Below are positions 7,801-16,647 of a stretch of DNA of 64,000 nt, in pieces (the stretch's first letter is position 1; each line of letters opens with the position of its first letter). The notes beneath the pieces are model-generated. The model saw only the letters and a list, made by a program, of their open reading frames with translations, was not told the DNA's origin and searched no databases. The translations under genes and the position numbers were made by a program. This DNA comes from an uncultured Holophaga sp. (GTDB lineage Bacteria; Acidobacteriota; Holophagae; Holophagales; Holophagaceae): NCBI RefSeq assembly GCF_963677305.1, contig NZ_OY781925.1:743501-807500 (forward strand). The letters are read 5' to 3'.

Positions 7801-8766
7801 GTGCTTTCCAAAGACCAGATGCTGGGCAAATACCAGATCCTGGACCGCCTCGGCGCAGGCGGCTTCGGGACGGTCTATCTCGCCAAGGACACCCTCCTCA
7901 ACCGGCGGGTCGCCCTCAAGGTGCCCCATCACCAGGGGGATGAGCAGGGGCTGCTCCAGGAACCCCGGATCATGGCTGCTCTCAAGCACCCCAACATCGT
8001 GGAACTCATCACGGTGGAGCGGCAGGGCGAGACTTTCTTCATGGTCATGGAGTATATCGATGGGGAGAGTTTGGACCGCATGGTCCGCCGGGAGCGGACC
8101 CTGCCTCCGGGGAGGGCTCTGGACATCGCCATCGATGTCTGCTCGGCCATCCAGTTCGCCCACTCCCAGCAGGTGCTCCACCGGGATCTGCGCCCCGCCA
8201 ACATCCTGGTGACGAAGGAGGGGGTGGCCAAGGTCACCGACTTCGGCACGAGCCGGATCCTGGAGATGCAGCGCGATGGCTTCGCCCGCACCCGGATCGG
8301 CAGCCCCCCCTATATGGCCCCCGAACACTTCCGGGGTAGAGCGGTCTTCCAGAGCGACCTCTGGAGTGTGGGCATCACCATCTACGAGATGCTCACGGGG
8401 ACGGTGCCCTTCTACGATGCCGATCCTGTGAAGATCGCCCAGGCACTGCAGTCCACCCCCATCGTTCCACCGCATTGCAAGAATCCCAGCGCACCCCGGG
8501 CCCTCTCCGAGGTGGTCATGAGGGCCCTGGCCGTCAACCTGGGGGACCGGTTTCTCTCCGCCCAGGAGTTCCTCAAGGCCCTCAAGGGGGTCCGGGATCA
8601 GATGGGCCATGAGACCAGGCCCCTGACCGGGCTCCCGAGCACGCCGGTGCCTGCGTCCCCCCGGCCCGCCACCCTGGGCAAGACCCAACCCCGCTTCTGC
8701 TGGAACTGCTTCAAGCCCCTGCCCCGACTGGCCCAGGTCTGCCCGGTCTGCGGGGAGAAGAACTGA
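7801..8766 (+). CDS. Serine/threonine protein kinase with C-terminal zinc ribbon
   Basis: A 321-aa Hanks-type kinase without a membrane segment. The glycine loop is LGAGGFGTVYLAKD (17-30), the ATP lysine K40 (VALK), the catalytic loop HRDLRPANIL (127-136), DFG 147-149 and APE 173-175. The catalytic-loop lysine usual in Ser/Thr kinases (HRDLK) is arginine here. After the kinase domain comes a Pro/Thr-rich linker and a four-cysteine zinc ribbon (C300, C303, C314, C317). The start is GTG 7801. The tamB-like gene begins 8 bases after its stop with a strong ribosome binding site, so the two are cotranscribed. Substrate unknown; a link to envelope assembly is inferred from the neighbour. Confidence 0.9.
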   Translation: MLSKDQMLGKYQILDRLGAGGFGTVYLAKDTLLNRRVALKVPHHQGDEQGLLQEPRIMAALKHPNIVELITVERQGETFFMVMEYIDGESLDRMVRRERTLPPGRALDIAIDVCSAIQFAHSQQVLHRDLRPANILVTKEGVAKVTDFGTSRILEMQRDGFARTRIGSPPYMAPEHFRGRAVFQSDLWSVGITIYEMLTGTVPFYDADPVKIAQALQSTPIVPPHCKNPSAPRALSEVVMRALAVNLGDRFLSAQEFLKALKGVRDQMGHETRPLTGLPSTPVPASPRPATLGKTQPRFCWNCFKPLPRLAQVCPVCGEKN

Positions 8767-8774
8767 AGGGAGGC

Positions 8775-11700
8775 ATGGTGGGAGGCCTTCGTGGAGTCTG
8801 GGCGCGGAGGGGATTCCGGCGCACGGTCTACCTCCTGGTGGCCGGAGCGGTGGTCCTGGAGGGGGCGGCCTGGACCCTGCGGCGCCCCTTCTTCTCCCAC
8901 TGGGTCGAGGGGCGCATCAGCAGAATCCTCAAGGATGAGACCGGTCTCAGTTTCCAGGCAGACTCCCTGGAATTCCATCTGCTCAGCCGGAAGCTCATCG
9001 TGCGGAACTTCTCCCTCGGGGGGCGCCTGCTCCAGGCCCGCCGCCTGGAGTTGGAGGTCCACCCCCTCTCCCTGCTCAGTCAGTGGCCCCGCATCAGGCA
9101 CATCCACCTCGATCAGCCGCGCCTGGAACTGGACCGCCAGACCCTGGGGCAGATCCATCTCAAGCCCCATCCCCCCTCGGCCGCTTCACCCCAGGTCTAC
9201 CTGGGGGATCTCCTGGTCAGCGATGCTCGGGTTCTGGTGAAGGAGCCGTCCTGGGGGATCCCCCGGGTGGAGGCCTGGTTCAACATCAGGGGGACCGGGC
9301 GGGGTGCAAACCGGCTGGATGCCGCTCTCCAGGCCCCCCGCTTGGTGGTGGGCGAGGGGAGCAGGGCCAGGGAGGGGCATCTGGATCTGAAGACCTTCCT
9401 TTCCGAGGGGATGCTGGAGGTCCGGAAGGGACAGCTGGCTCTGGGGAACTCCACCCTGACGCTGGTCGGCCGCTACGAACCCGGGCCCCGGCGCCTGAAT
9501 GGCGAGGCCCGCGGAGAACTCAACCTGGCAGGGGTCTCCGCCCTTCTGCCGAAGGGGATCTGGACGGGCTCCCTGGGGAAGCTCGGCTTCAAGGCCAGTG
9601 TAGCCGGTACCATCCCCCATCCCACCTGGGTGTTCACCCTTCAGGGGCGGGACCTGGAGCTTCCCTTCACGGGCCTGGGACGTTCCGCCCTGGATCTGGA
9701 TGCCCATGGAACCGAAGCCCACCTGGAGCTCGGGAAGCTCTCCCTCCAGGCCCCAGAGGGGAGCCTTCAGGCGAGTGGGGGCTGGGAGCGTGGCAAAGGC
9801 AGCGATCTGGAGTTCAAGGCCTCAGGCGTCAGCCTCGCCCCACTGGCTTCACGGGTCCGCTTTGCACCTCTGGCCCGGCTTCAGGCCTCGACGGAGGGGC
9901 AGCTCCATCTGGGTGGGGCCCCCTGGGAGCGGCCTGACCCTGACAGGCTGACGGTCCGGCTGCAGGGCAGCTTTACGCAGCAGGGCCGGTCCGCCGGGGG
10001 GGTGGATCTCTCGGTGGAGGGGGGCCGTGTCCAGGTGGCCGGCCTCTCCCTGGCCCTGGAGGAAGTCCACTTGAGCGGAAAGGCCGAAGGCGTGGTGGAT
10101 CGCCGGGGGCTGGCCGCTCTCTCCGGCTCTGCGACCCTCGAGACGGATGCCGCCCAGGTGGCAGCAACCCTCGACGCTTGGAAGCTGGTGAAGCTCGACA
10201 TGGGGGGGGCCACCCGCGCCCAGGCCGAGGTGGGTTGGTCGAGGCATACCCCGCTCCACCTGGACGGGACGGTGGAGCTCAGCGCGCCGCGTTGGCACGG
10301 GGCGACGGCCGAGACCCTCGCGGCCGACGTGAAGATCGAGGGTACAAGGCTGGATGTGTCCCAGATCCTGGCCCAGAAGGGGAGTGGGACCGCCGCAGGT
10401 GAGCTCTGGGTGGACTGGGGTCCGGTACCTGAGGGGGGCCCGCAGATCGGGATGTGCTATCAGGCCGACCGACTGCCCATCCGGGAGGGCCTCCGGGCGG
10501 CGGATGTGGACTTCGTCAGAGTGGATGGGACCGGTAGCGGGTGGGTCCGCATCGGCGGTCCCTTTGCACACCTCACCATGGAGGGGCAGGCCCGGGCTCT
10601 GGACAACCTCGTCTATGGGGTGAAGGTGCCGGCGGTCTCCGCCGATTTCTCCATGGACCTCTCCGCGGGGCGCTTCCAGGTGGCGGATCTGCGGGTGGCT
10701 GGCGGGCCCGGTGCCTTGGGGGAGGGGGACCGGTCCCCCGAGGGGCCCCTCGCCTTGAGCGGCGGTCTGGATATGGATCTGGCCCACGGGAACTGGCTCG
10801 GTTCCCTGGAGGGGCAGGTGGACTCCAGGGTGCTCGGCCTTCCCGGCCCTGTCTTCAAGGGGGTTCTGGGTGCGAAGCTGCAGGGTCCCATGGTGGACCC
10901 CATGGGGCCCATCGCCCTGCCGGGCATGGTTCTCCACCTGAGCGGGGGCAGTGTCGAGCTGGGCACCCGGACCCTGGAAGGGCTCGAAGGCAACCTGGCC
11001 ACCGGGGAGGGCGGTGTGGACGCCAGCCTGGGCATGACCGGGCGGGACCATCCCTTCGCCACCCTCCGGGTCCATCCGGAAGGGCGCGGGCTGTCCGGGG
11101 CCCTGGATGTGCAGGTCGACCCTAGCACGGCCGATACCGCCCGGCTTGCCGCCCACCTCACCGGAGGGGCGCTCAAGGACGCCCGGGTGGACTTCAGGGC
11201 CGAGGGTTCCTATGACGCCCAGGGGCTTCAATGGAAGGGGAGTCTGGACAGTTTCGAAGGACACTTCCAGGGGCTGGACCTGGTGCAGACCCAGCCTTCC
11301 CGTTTCCTGGGGGATGCCGAGGGGATGGGTGGTGATCTGGCCTTGAAGGGGATCCCCGTGGATGCCCAGGGGCGGCCCATGGCCGTGGAAGGGGCCGAGG
11401 TGCGCTTCACGGGCTGGGCCCCCTTCTCCTCTGAGGCCCCCATCAAGGTGGGGGCCTCGGGCCGGGCCGACCTGTCCGACCTCAAGGTGCTCCTGGACCG
11501 GGTGATCCAGCCCAGCCCATACAGCCTGCTGGCCGATCTCAGGCCCTCCGGGCGGGCCCGCTTCTCCCTGACCCTCAAGGGCACCTACGCGGATCCGGGT
11601 CTGGACGGAAGCCTGGAGCTCCAGGGGGGGCGGCTGCATGTGCGGACCTACCCCCAGAGCATTGACAATGTGGACTTCAAGGTGAGCTTCCGGGACCGGG

Positions 11701-12824
11701 AGTTCTGGATCCCCCAGGAGTCCCCGCTGCGGGGGACCCTGGCGCAGGGGGACCTGACCGCATGGGGTCGGGCGACCTGGCAGCCCGGCGCCCTCAGGGA
11801 CTATGCCCTGGAGACCCGTCTCAGCGGTTTCCAGTTCCGGGACATCCCCGAGGGCTTCGAGCTGCAGGGCAGCCTGGCCGCTTCGCTGGCGGGCAATGAC
11901 CGGGAGGGGGGGCGCCTGACGGGTCGCCTGGATGTGGACCACATGCTCTACCAGGCCGACCTGGACCTTGCAGACCTCATCCTGGCCGGGGCTCTGGGTG
12001 GCAGCAGCTCTGGCCTCGGCCTCGACCCCGATGATCCCCTGAGCCGCATCGAGCTGGATCTGGACCTTCATCTCAACGCACCCTGGCAGTTCGAGACGAA
12101 CCTCCTGAAGCTCCAGGGCAGACCCGTGGGCAGCTTCAAGGTCCTCGGCACCGCTGCCCATCCAGGGCTTAAGGGCAAGATGGACTTCATCCCCGGCGGG
12201 CGCCTCACCAACCTCCTCCCTGCAGGCGATATCGTCCTGGAGCGGGGCTCCATCGACTTCACGGACCCGCGGGTCTTCAATCCCATCCTCAACCTCCAGG
12301 GGCGGGTGGATGTCAGCCCCTATGTGGTGAACCTGGCCATCACCGGGAGCCTGAACCAGCTCAACATGAACCCCACCTCGACGCCCTCCCTCCGGCAGGA
12401 TGAGATTGTAGCCATCCTGATCGATCCCTCCTCTGCCTCCACCATCGGCACCGCCAGTGGCACCTCCTCCCAGAGCGCCATGAGCTATGGCCTGGCAGGG
12501 ACCACCTCCGGGCTCCTGACCTCCCTCACCATCGCCGGCTTCCAGGAGCGGGTGAGGCGTCTCTTCAGTCTGGACCGGGTGAATGTGTCTCTCCGCCCCA
12601 GCTCCACCGGGACAGCGGAGACCAGTGTCACCCTGGGCAAGAGTCTGGATCTCCTGGGGGGTGCCCCGCTCCTCTTCCGTTACCAGAAGTCGGGGAACGA
12701 TGTGACCACCAGTGGGCAGGTGGAGTGGCGGATCGGCAATCTGGTGCTGCAGCTCGGCGCCAGTTCCAGCTCCACCAACGGTCTGAGCCCCGCAGGGGAG
12801 ATCCGCCACACCTGGACGCCTTAG
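8775..12824 (+). CDS. TamB/AsmA-like envelope translocation protein
   Basis: A 1,349-aa protein with one N-terminal membrane helix (about 16-34, TVYLLVAGAVVLEGA) followed by a very long run of beta-strand repeats typical of TamB, YdbH and AsmA proteins. These form periplasmic grooves that carry lipids or help outer-membrane proteins fold. The C-terminal 350 residues match the TamB/DUF490 domain (GRLTNLLPAGDIVLERGSIDFTD split by short turns, then NLAITGSLNQLNMNP and LDLLGGAPLLFRYQ). Length is near that of TamB. ATG 8775 follows GGGAGGC. It sits directly behind a Ser/Thr kinase gene. No tamA/BamA-type gene is seen nearby. Confidence 0.85.
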   Translation: MVGGLRGVWARRGFRRTVYLLVAGAVVLEGAAWTLRRPFFSHWVEGRISRILKDETGLSFQADSLEFHLLSRKLIVRNFSLGGRLLQARRLELEVHPLSLLSQWPRIRHIHLDQPRLELDRQTLGQIHLKPHPPSAASPQVYLGDLLVSDARVLVKEPSWGIPRVEAWFNIRGTGRGANRLDAALQAPRLVVGEGSRAREGHLDLKTFLSEGMLEVRKGQLALGNSTLTLVGRYEPGPRRLNGEARGELNLAGVSALLPKGIWTGSLGKLGFKASVAGTIPHPTWVFTLQGRDLELPFTGLGRSALDLDAHGTEAHLELGKLSLQAPEGSLQASGGWERGKGSDLEFKASGVSLAPLASRVRFAPLARLQASTEGQLHLGGAPWERPDPDRLTVRLQGSFTQQGRSAGGVDLSVEGGRVQVAGLSLALEEVHLSGKAEGVVDRRGLAALSGSATLETDAAQVAATLDAWKLVKLDMGGATRAQAEVGWSRHTPLHLDGTVELSAPRWHGATAETLAADVKIEGTRLDVSQILAQKGSGTAAGELWVDWGPVPEGGPQIGMCYQADRLPIREGLRAADVDFVRVDGTGSGWVRIGGPFAHLTMEGQARALDNLVYGVKVPAVSADFSMDLSAGRFQVADLRVAGGPGALGEGDRSPEGPLALSGGLDMDLAHGNWLGSLEGQVDSRVLGLPGPVFKGVLGAKLQGPMVDPMGPIALPGMVLHLSGGSVELGTRTLEGLEGNLATGEGGVDASLGMTGRDHPFATLRVHPEGRGLSGALDVQVDPSTADTARLAAHLTGGALKDARVDFRAEGSYDAQGLQWKGSLDSFEGHFQGLDLVQTQPSRFLGDAEGMGGDLALKGIPVDAQGRPMAVEGAEVRFTGWAPFSSEAPIKVGASGRADLSDLKVLLDRVIQPSPYSLLADLRPSGRARFSLTLKGTYADPGLDGSLELQGGRLHVRTYPQSIDNVDFKVSFRDREFWIPQESPLRGTLAQGDLTAWGRATWQPGALRDYALETRLSGFQFRDIPEGFELQGSLAASLAGNDREGGRLTGRLDVDHMLYQADLDLADLILAGALGGSSSGLGLDPDDPLSRIELDLDLHLNAPWQFETNLLKLQGRPVGSFKVLGTAAHPGLKGKMDFIPGGRLTNLLPAGDIVLERGSIDFTDPRVFNPILNLQGRVDVSPYVVNLAITGSLNQLNMNPTSTPSLRQDEIVAILIDPSSASTIGTASGTSSQSAMSYGLAGTTSGLLTSLTIAGFQERVRRLFSLDRVNVSLRPSSTGTAETSVTLGKSLDLLGGAPLLFRYQKSGNDVTTSGQVEWRIGNLVLQLGASSSSTNGLSPAGEIRHTWTP

Positions 12825-12859
12825 ACTGGAAGGGGGCGGCTGCCCCCAGACGGAGCACC

Positions 12860-13321
12860 ATGGCCCAGCCCAGTCCCAAACTCCAGCAGATCGCCAAGGA
12901 CTTCCAGCAGATCGCCTCCATGGCGGGCTACCTCAATTCCGCCTTCGATCCCCCCCAGCTCCGCCTCAACTTCACGATGTACGCACGGCTCTCCCTCCGG
13001 GACGAGGCCCAGGGGCTGGCCCTCATGCCCCGGCTCCGGGACTGGTGCGACCGGATGGCGGTCTCCCTGCGGGAGAACAGCTCCAGCGCCATCCTGCCCC
13101 CCCTGGTGAACTACGCCTCTCCCCAGCCCATGCCCAGTGGTGAGACCTGGTACATGGTCGCCACCCTGAACTTCAACACCAAGGTCACGGAGAACAGCTA
13201 CCAGCGAGTGCGCTCTGCGGTGCTGGGGGCCTACCAGGCTGCGGCGCTTCTCCGGGAGCGGGGCTTATCCCAGGAAGAGCCTCACCAGAGGGGCGACCGC
13301 CAGACTGCAGACCAGGCCTGA
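12860..13321 (+). CDS. Conserved hypothetical protein
   Basis: A 153-aa soluble protein that I cannot assign. It begins with a helical segment (KLQQIAKDFQQIASMAGY) followed by a mixed alpha/beta domain with FTMYARLSLRDEAQ and WYMVATLNFNTKV. It follows the tamB-like gene by 35 bases on the same strand. The upstream sequence has only a weak ribosome binding site (CGGAG). Its last 57 bases overlap the convergent lysO gene, so the C-terminal 19 residues may be less constrained. Confidence 0.6.
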   Translation: MAQPSPKLQQIAKDFQQIASMAGYLNSAFDPPQLRLNFTMYARLSLRDEAQGLALMPRLRDWCDRMAVSLRENSSSAILPPLVNYASPQPMPSGETWYMVATLNFNTKVTENSYQRVRSAVLGAYQAAALLRERGLSQEEPHQRGDRQTADQA

Positions 13322-14185
13322 GAAGAAAGAGGCCAGGGTGCAGTTGCGTCCGGAATAGCGCTGGACGAAGGGAAGCATGACATCCATGGTGGTGGCGCCG
13401 CCCAGGTAGATGGGCAGGTGGGGGCTCAAGCGGGCCGCCAGGGGGGCCGTCAGGATGGCCACCAGCTCCCGGAAGAGGTTATGGATGAAAGCCAAGGCCG
13501 AGAGGAGTGCCAGTCCGTGACTTGCGATCATCACCGGGGCCAGCGAATACCAGCCGAGGCCTGAGTAGAGCAGGAGGCCCTCCCGTAGGGGCATGCCCCG
13601 GAGCCGGGCGAAGAGCATGCCGCAGAGGAGGGAGAGGAGGATGTTCAGGAAGGGGGCGGCCAGGGCGGATGGTCCCAGGTCCCGCCACTCCAGCCGGTGG
13701 GACTCCGCGCCCAGGTCAAAGCCGATGAGGAGGAGCAGCAGGTCCAGCAGTCCCGTGGTGGCCGCGGTGAGGGAGGGCGAGCTGCCCGAGACCCGGACGG
13801 CAAGCAAGAGGGCGATCCAGCCTCCCGCCAGCCAGGCACCGTTGACCAGTACCGTCCTGAAGGGATGGCTGCCATGGGCTGAAGTGGGCCCCTCTGCGGC
13901 AGGGCCGCGGCCGCTGACCAGGCCCAGGACCCGGAGGAGTGAGAAGATGGTCGCCATCACCAGGGCCAGGAGCAGGGTCGATCCCACGGCCCAGAGGAGG
14001 ACCTGGGGCTCCCGGGAGAACACCGCACGGGCCTGGGCCAGCCGGGCCCCCATGAGGAAGAGCAGGGCCCAGAGGCAGTATTGGGTGAGGGTGCGGACCC
14101 GGGTCAGAAACCCTGAACGCTCCCGGAGCAGCCAGCCGGAGACACCTCCGGCCAGAAGGAAGAGCAGCAGGATGCCCATGCTCAT
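13265..14185 (-). CDS. lysO: Lysine exporter LysO family membrane protein
   Basis: A 306-aa integral membrane protein, about the size of E. coli LysO (YbjE). It is dominated by hydrophobic helices: GILLLFLLAGGVSGWLL at the start, then WAVGSTLLLALVMAT, LLDLLLLLIGFDLG, and the conserved central stretch GLGWYSLAPVMI with FLGGATTMDVMLPF-like segment near the end. LysO exports L-lysine and toxic analogues. Start chosen at ATG 14185, with AGGAGG 6 bases upstream, rather than the longer low-complexity frame. It lies 31 bases behind prs on the same strand and overlaps the convergent gene ending at 13321. Confidence 0.82.
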   Translation of the reverse strand: MSMGILLLFLLAGGVSGWLLRERSGFLTRVRTLTQYCLWALLFLMGARLAQARAVFSREPQVLLWAVGSTLLLALVMATIFSLLRVLGLVSGRGPAAEGPTSAHGSHPFRTVLVNGAWLAGGWIALLLAVRVSGSSPSLTAATTGLLDLLLLLIGFDLGAESHRLEWRDLGPSALAAPFLNILLSLLCGMLFARLRGMPLREGLLLYSGLGWYSLAPVMIASHGLALLSALAFIHNLFRELVAILTAPLAARLSPHLPIYLGGATTMDVMLPFVQRYSGRNCTLASFFSGLVCSLAVAPLVRLFLG

Positions 14186-14216
14186 GCTCTGCCTCCTGGC
14201 CGGAGAGAGGGGTCGA

Positions 14217-15167
14217 CTAGGACTCGAGGATCTCGCTGACGCTGCGGCCACCGTGGATGCGGAGGATGGCATCGCCGAAGAGGGCACCTGTGCTCAGGAC
14301 CCGCAGGCTGGGGATCAGGCCGCGCTTCTCCTGGGGGATGGGGATGGTGTCGGAGACCACCAGCTCATCCAGCTCGGCGGTGGCCAGGGTGTCGTAGGCG
14401 TTGCCGGAGAAGACGGCATGGGTGACGCCCACACGGACCGTCTTCGCGCCGAACTGGCGGAGGATCTTGGCGGCCTCCTTGATGGATCCGCCCGTGGCGA
14501 TCTCATCATCGAAGACAATGGCATCCTTGCCCTTCACATCGCCGATGAGGGCCACGCTCTGGGCCTGCTCGCTGTCATCGAAGCGGCGCTTGTCGATGAT
14601 GGCCATGGGCAGTGTGAGGCGCTTGGCGAAGGAGCCGGCCAGCTTGGCGGCGCCGGCATCGGTGGCGACCACCACGCTGTTGGAGATGTCGGAGTTCCGG
14701 AAGTGCTGGACAAGGATAGGGTTGGCCGAGAGCTGGTCCGCAGGCACCCGGAAGAATCCCAGGGTCTGGGGGGCGTGCAGGGTCATGGTCAGCACACGGT
14801 CCGCTCCAGCGGTCTGGAGCAGGTCGGCCACCAGGCGGGAGGTGATGGAAATGCGCGCCTCGTCCTTCTTGTCACTGCGGGCATAGGGGAAGTACGGGAG
14901 AACCGCGGTGATGCGGGCAGCGGAGGCGAACTTCAGGGCATCGATCATGATCAGCATCTCGAGGAAGCTGTCACTGACGGGAGGAGCACTGGTCTGGACG
15001 ACGAAGACATCGGCCTCGCGGACGCTCTCTTCGATCTTCACCTTGATGTTCTCGTTGGAGAAGCGTGTGATGCGGGCCTTGCCGAGGGGCATCCCGATGC
15101 GGGAGGCGATGGACGCCGCCAGCTCTGGGTGGCTGGTACCCGAAAAGACCTTCATTTCTCCGAACAT
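14217..15167 (-). CDS. prs: Ribose-phosphate pyrophosphokinase (PRPP synthase), divergent
   Basis: A 316-aa enzyme making PRPP from ribose 5-phosphate and ATP for nucleotide, His and Trp synthesis. The family frame is clear: FSGTSHPELAASIA, VFVVQTSAPPVSDSFLEML, PYFPYARSD, LHAPQTLGFF, MAIIDKRR, and a PRPP loop FDDEIATGGSI. Several normally invariant residues differ: the aspartate of the DLHAxQIQGFF motif is threonine, and the second half of DDMIDTGGT reads EIATGGS. It may belong to a divergent class. GAGGGG precedes the ATG. It follows murA by 58 bases and precedes lysO on the same strand. Confidence 0.9.
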   Translation of the reverse strand: MFGEMKVFSGTSHPELAASIASRIGMPLGKARITRFSNENIKVKIEESVREADVFVVQTSAPPVSDSFLEMLIMIDALKFASAARITAVLPYFPYARSDKKDEARISITSRLVADLLQTAGADRVLTMTLHAPQTLGFFRVPADQLSANPILVQHFRNSDISNSVVVATDAGAAKLAGSFAKRLTLPMAIIDKRRFDDSEQAQSVALIGDVKGKDAIVFDDEIATGGSIKEAAKILRQFGAKTVRVGVTHAVFSGNAYDTLATAELDELVVSDTIPIPQEKRGLIPSLRVLSTGALFGDAILRIHGGRSVSEILES

Positions 15168-15225
15168 GGTTCCCCTCTCTGTCCTGCAAACCTAAAAAGT
15201 CTACCCGATTCGCTTGCCGGGAAGA

Positions 15226-16536
15226 TCAGACCTTGCCGCCCCCGACCCGTTCGATCCGGGCACCCAGGTCCCTGAGCTTGCGCTCGATCCCGGCATAGCC
15301 GCGGTCGAGGTGATAGATGCGGTCGATCTCCGTCCTGCCCTGAGCGACGAGGCCGGCGATGACCAGGGCGGCGCTGGCCCTGAGGTCCGTCGCCATGACC
15401 GTGCAGCCGGTCAGGGGGGCGGGTCCCGCGACAATGGCCGTGCTGCCGTCGATGCGGAGGTTGGCCCCCAGGCGCTCGAGCTCCATGGCGTGCTGGAAGC
15501 GGTTCTCGAAGATGGTCTCCCGGATGACGCTGATGCCCGTGGACTGGGTCATGACGGCCATGGCCTGGGCCTGCAGGTCCGTGGGGAAGGCCGGGAAGGG
15601 GCCAGTGCTGATGTCCTTGGCGTAGAGCTTCTGGCCGCAGTCCCGCTGGATGCGGAGCTGGGTGCCCTGGGGGCCCTCGCGCTCGGTGAAGGCGCAGCCC
15701 GCCCGCTCCAGGAGGTCGATGAGGCTGCGGATGTGCTCGGGGACGACCCGCTCCAGCACCACATCCCCGCAGGCGGCGGCCACGGCGCAGAGGAAGGTGC
15801 CTGCCTCGATCCGGTCGGGGATGATGTCATGGGTGCAGCCGTGGAGGGCCTCCACGCCATGGATGGTGAGGATGGCGGTGTCCAGGCCCTCGATGCGGGC
15901 GCCCATGGCGATGAGCAGGCGGGCCAGGTCGCCGATCTCAGGCTCCCGGGCCGCGTTGCGCAGCACCGTGGTGCCCTGCGCCAGAGTGGCGGCCATCAGG
16001 ACATTCTCGGTGGCCCCGACGCTCACCTTTTCGAAGGTGTGGTCAATGCCCTTGAGGCGTCCGGCGGGAACTCGGGCCTCCACATAGCCGCGATCGATGC
16101 GGAGCTCCGCGCCCATGCGCTCCAGGGCCTCCAGGTGGAGGTTCACCGGACGGGCACCGATGGCACAGCCGCCCGGAAGGCTGACCGAGGCCTTGCCGAA
16201 GCGGGCGAGGGTCGGTCCCAGCACGAAGAAGCCTGCCCGCATGGTCTTGAGCAGCTCGTAGGGGGCCTTGGGCTCGCCATCGTCAGGTCCCGCAGCCCTC
16301 AGGGTGGCGGAGAACTCGAAGCCCTCGTCGTCCGGTTGGATCTCGGCCTCGGTGCCCATGGCCTGGAGCACCCGCACCATGGTCCGGATGTCCGAGACTG
16401 CGGGCAGGTGTCGCAGCGTCACGGGCTGGTCGGTCAGGAGGGCGGCGGCGATGCAGGGCAGGGCCGCGTTTTTGGCACCCGATACCGGTACCCGGCCCCT
16501 CAGGGGTGTTCCACCTTCGACGACCAAGCGATCCAT
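15226..16536 (-). CDS. murA: UDP-N-acetylglucosamine 1-carboxyvinyltransferase (MurA)
   Basis: A 436-aa enzyme transferring enolpyruvate from PEP to UDP-GlcNAc, the first committed step of peptidoglycan synthesis. The SGAKNA motif (19-24, with K22) and the loop GGCAIGARPVNLHLEA with the PEP-reactive cysteine C124 are both present, so it should be fosfomycin-sensitive. FPAFPTDLQAQ and RASAALVIAGLVAQG near the C-terminus are characteristic. Length is normal. It is divergent from the glycosyltransferase gene at 16648 and appears to lead a murA-prs-lysO transcript. Confidence 0.96.
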   Translation of the reverse strand: MDRLVVEGGTPLRGRVPVSGAKNAALPCIAAALLTDQPVTLRHLPAVSDIRTMVRVLQAMGTEAEIQPDDEGFEFSATLRAAGPDDGEPKAPYELLKTMRAGFFVLGPTLARFGKASVSLPGGCAIGARPVNLHLEALERMGAELRIDRGYVEARVPAGRLKGIDHTFEKVSVGATENVLMAATLAQGTTVLRNAAREPEIGDLARLLIAMGARIEGLDTAILTIHGVEALHGCTHDIIPDRIEAGTFLCAVAAACGDVVLERVVPEHIRSLIDLLERAGCAFTEREGPQGTQLRIQRDCGQKLYAKDISTGPFPAFPTDLQAQAMAVMTQSTGISVIRETIFENRFQHAMELERLGANLRIDGSTAIVAGPAPLTGCTVMATDLRASAALVIAGLVAQGRTEIDRIYHLDRGYAGIERKLRDLGARIERVGGGKV

Positions 16537-16647
16537 TCCGGCCCCGACTCCAAACCTCTTAGTCTACGGGGGGAGCCTGCAAAGGTCACCCCCTATGTGG
16601 TCAGGATGTAGACTGGGGACTCCTCCCCCAGCTGACAAGGAGCCCGC

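Noticed and set aside
9849..12809. 986-codon open frame antisense to the tamB-like gene
   Set aside because: A GC-rich shadow: low-complexity Gly/Pro/His composition and no start signals; the sense strand holds a clear TamB protein.
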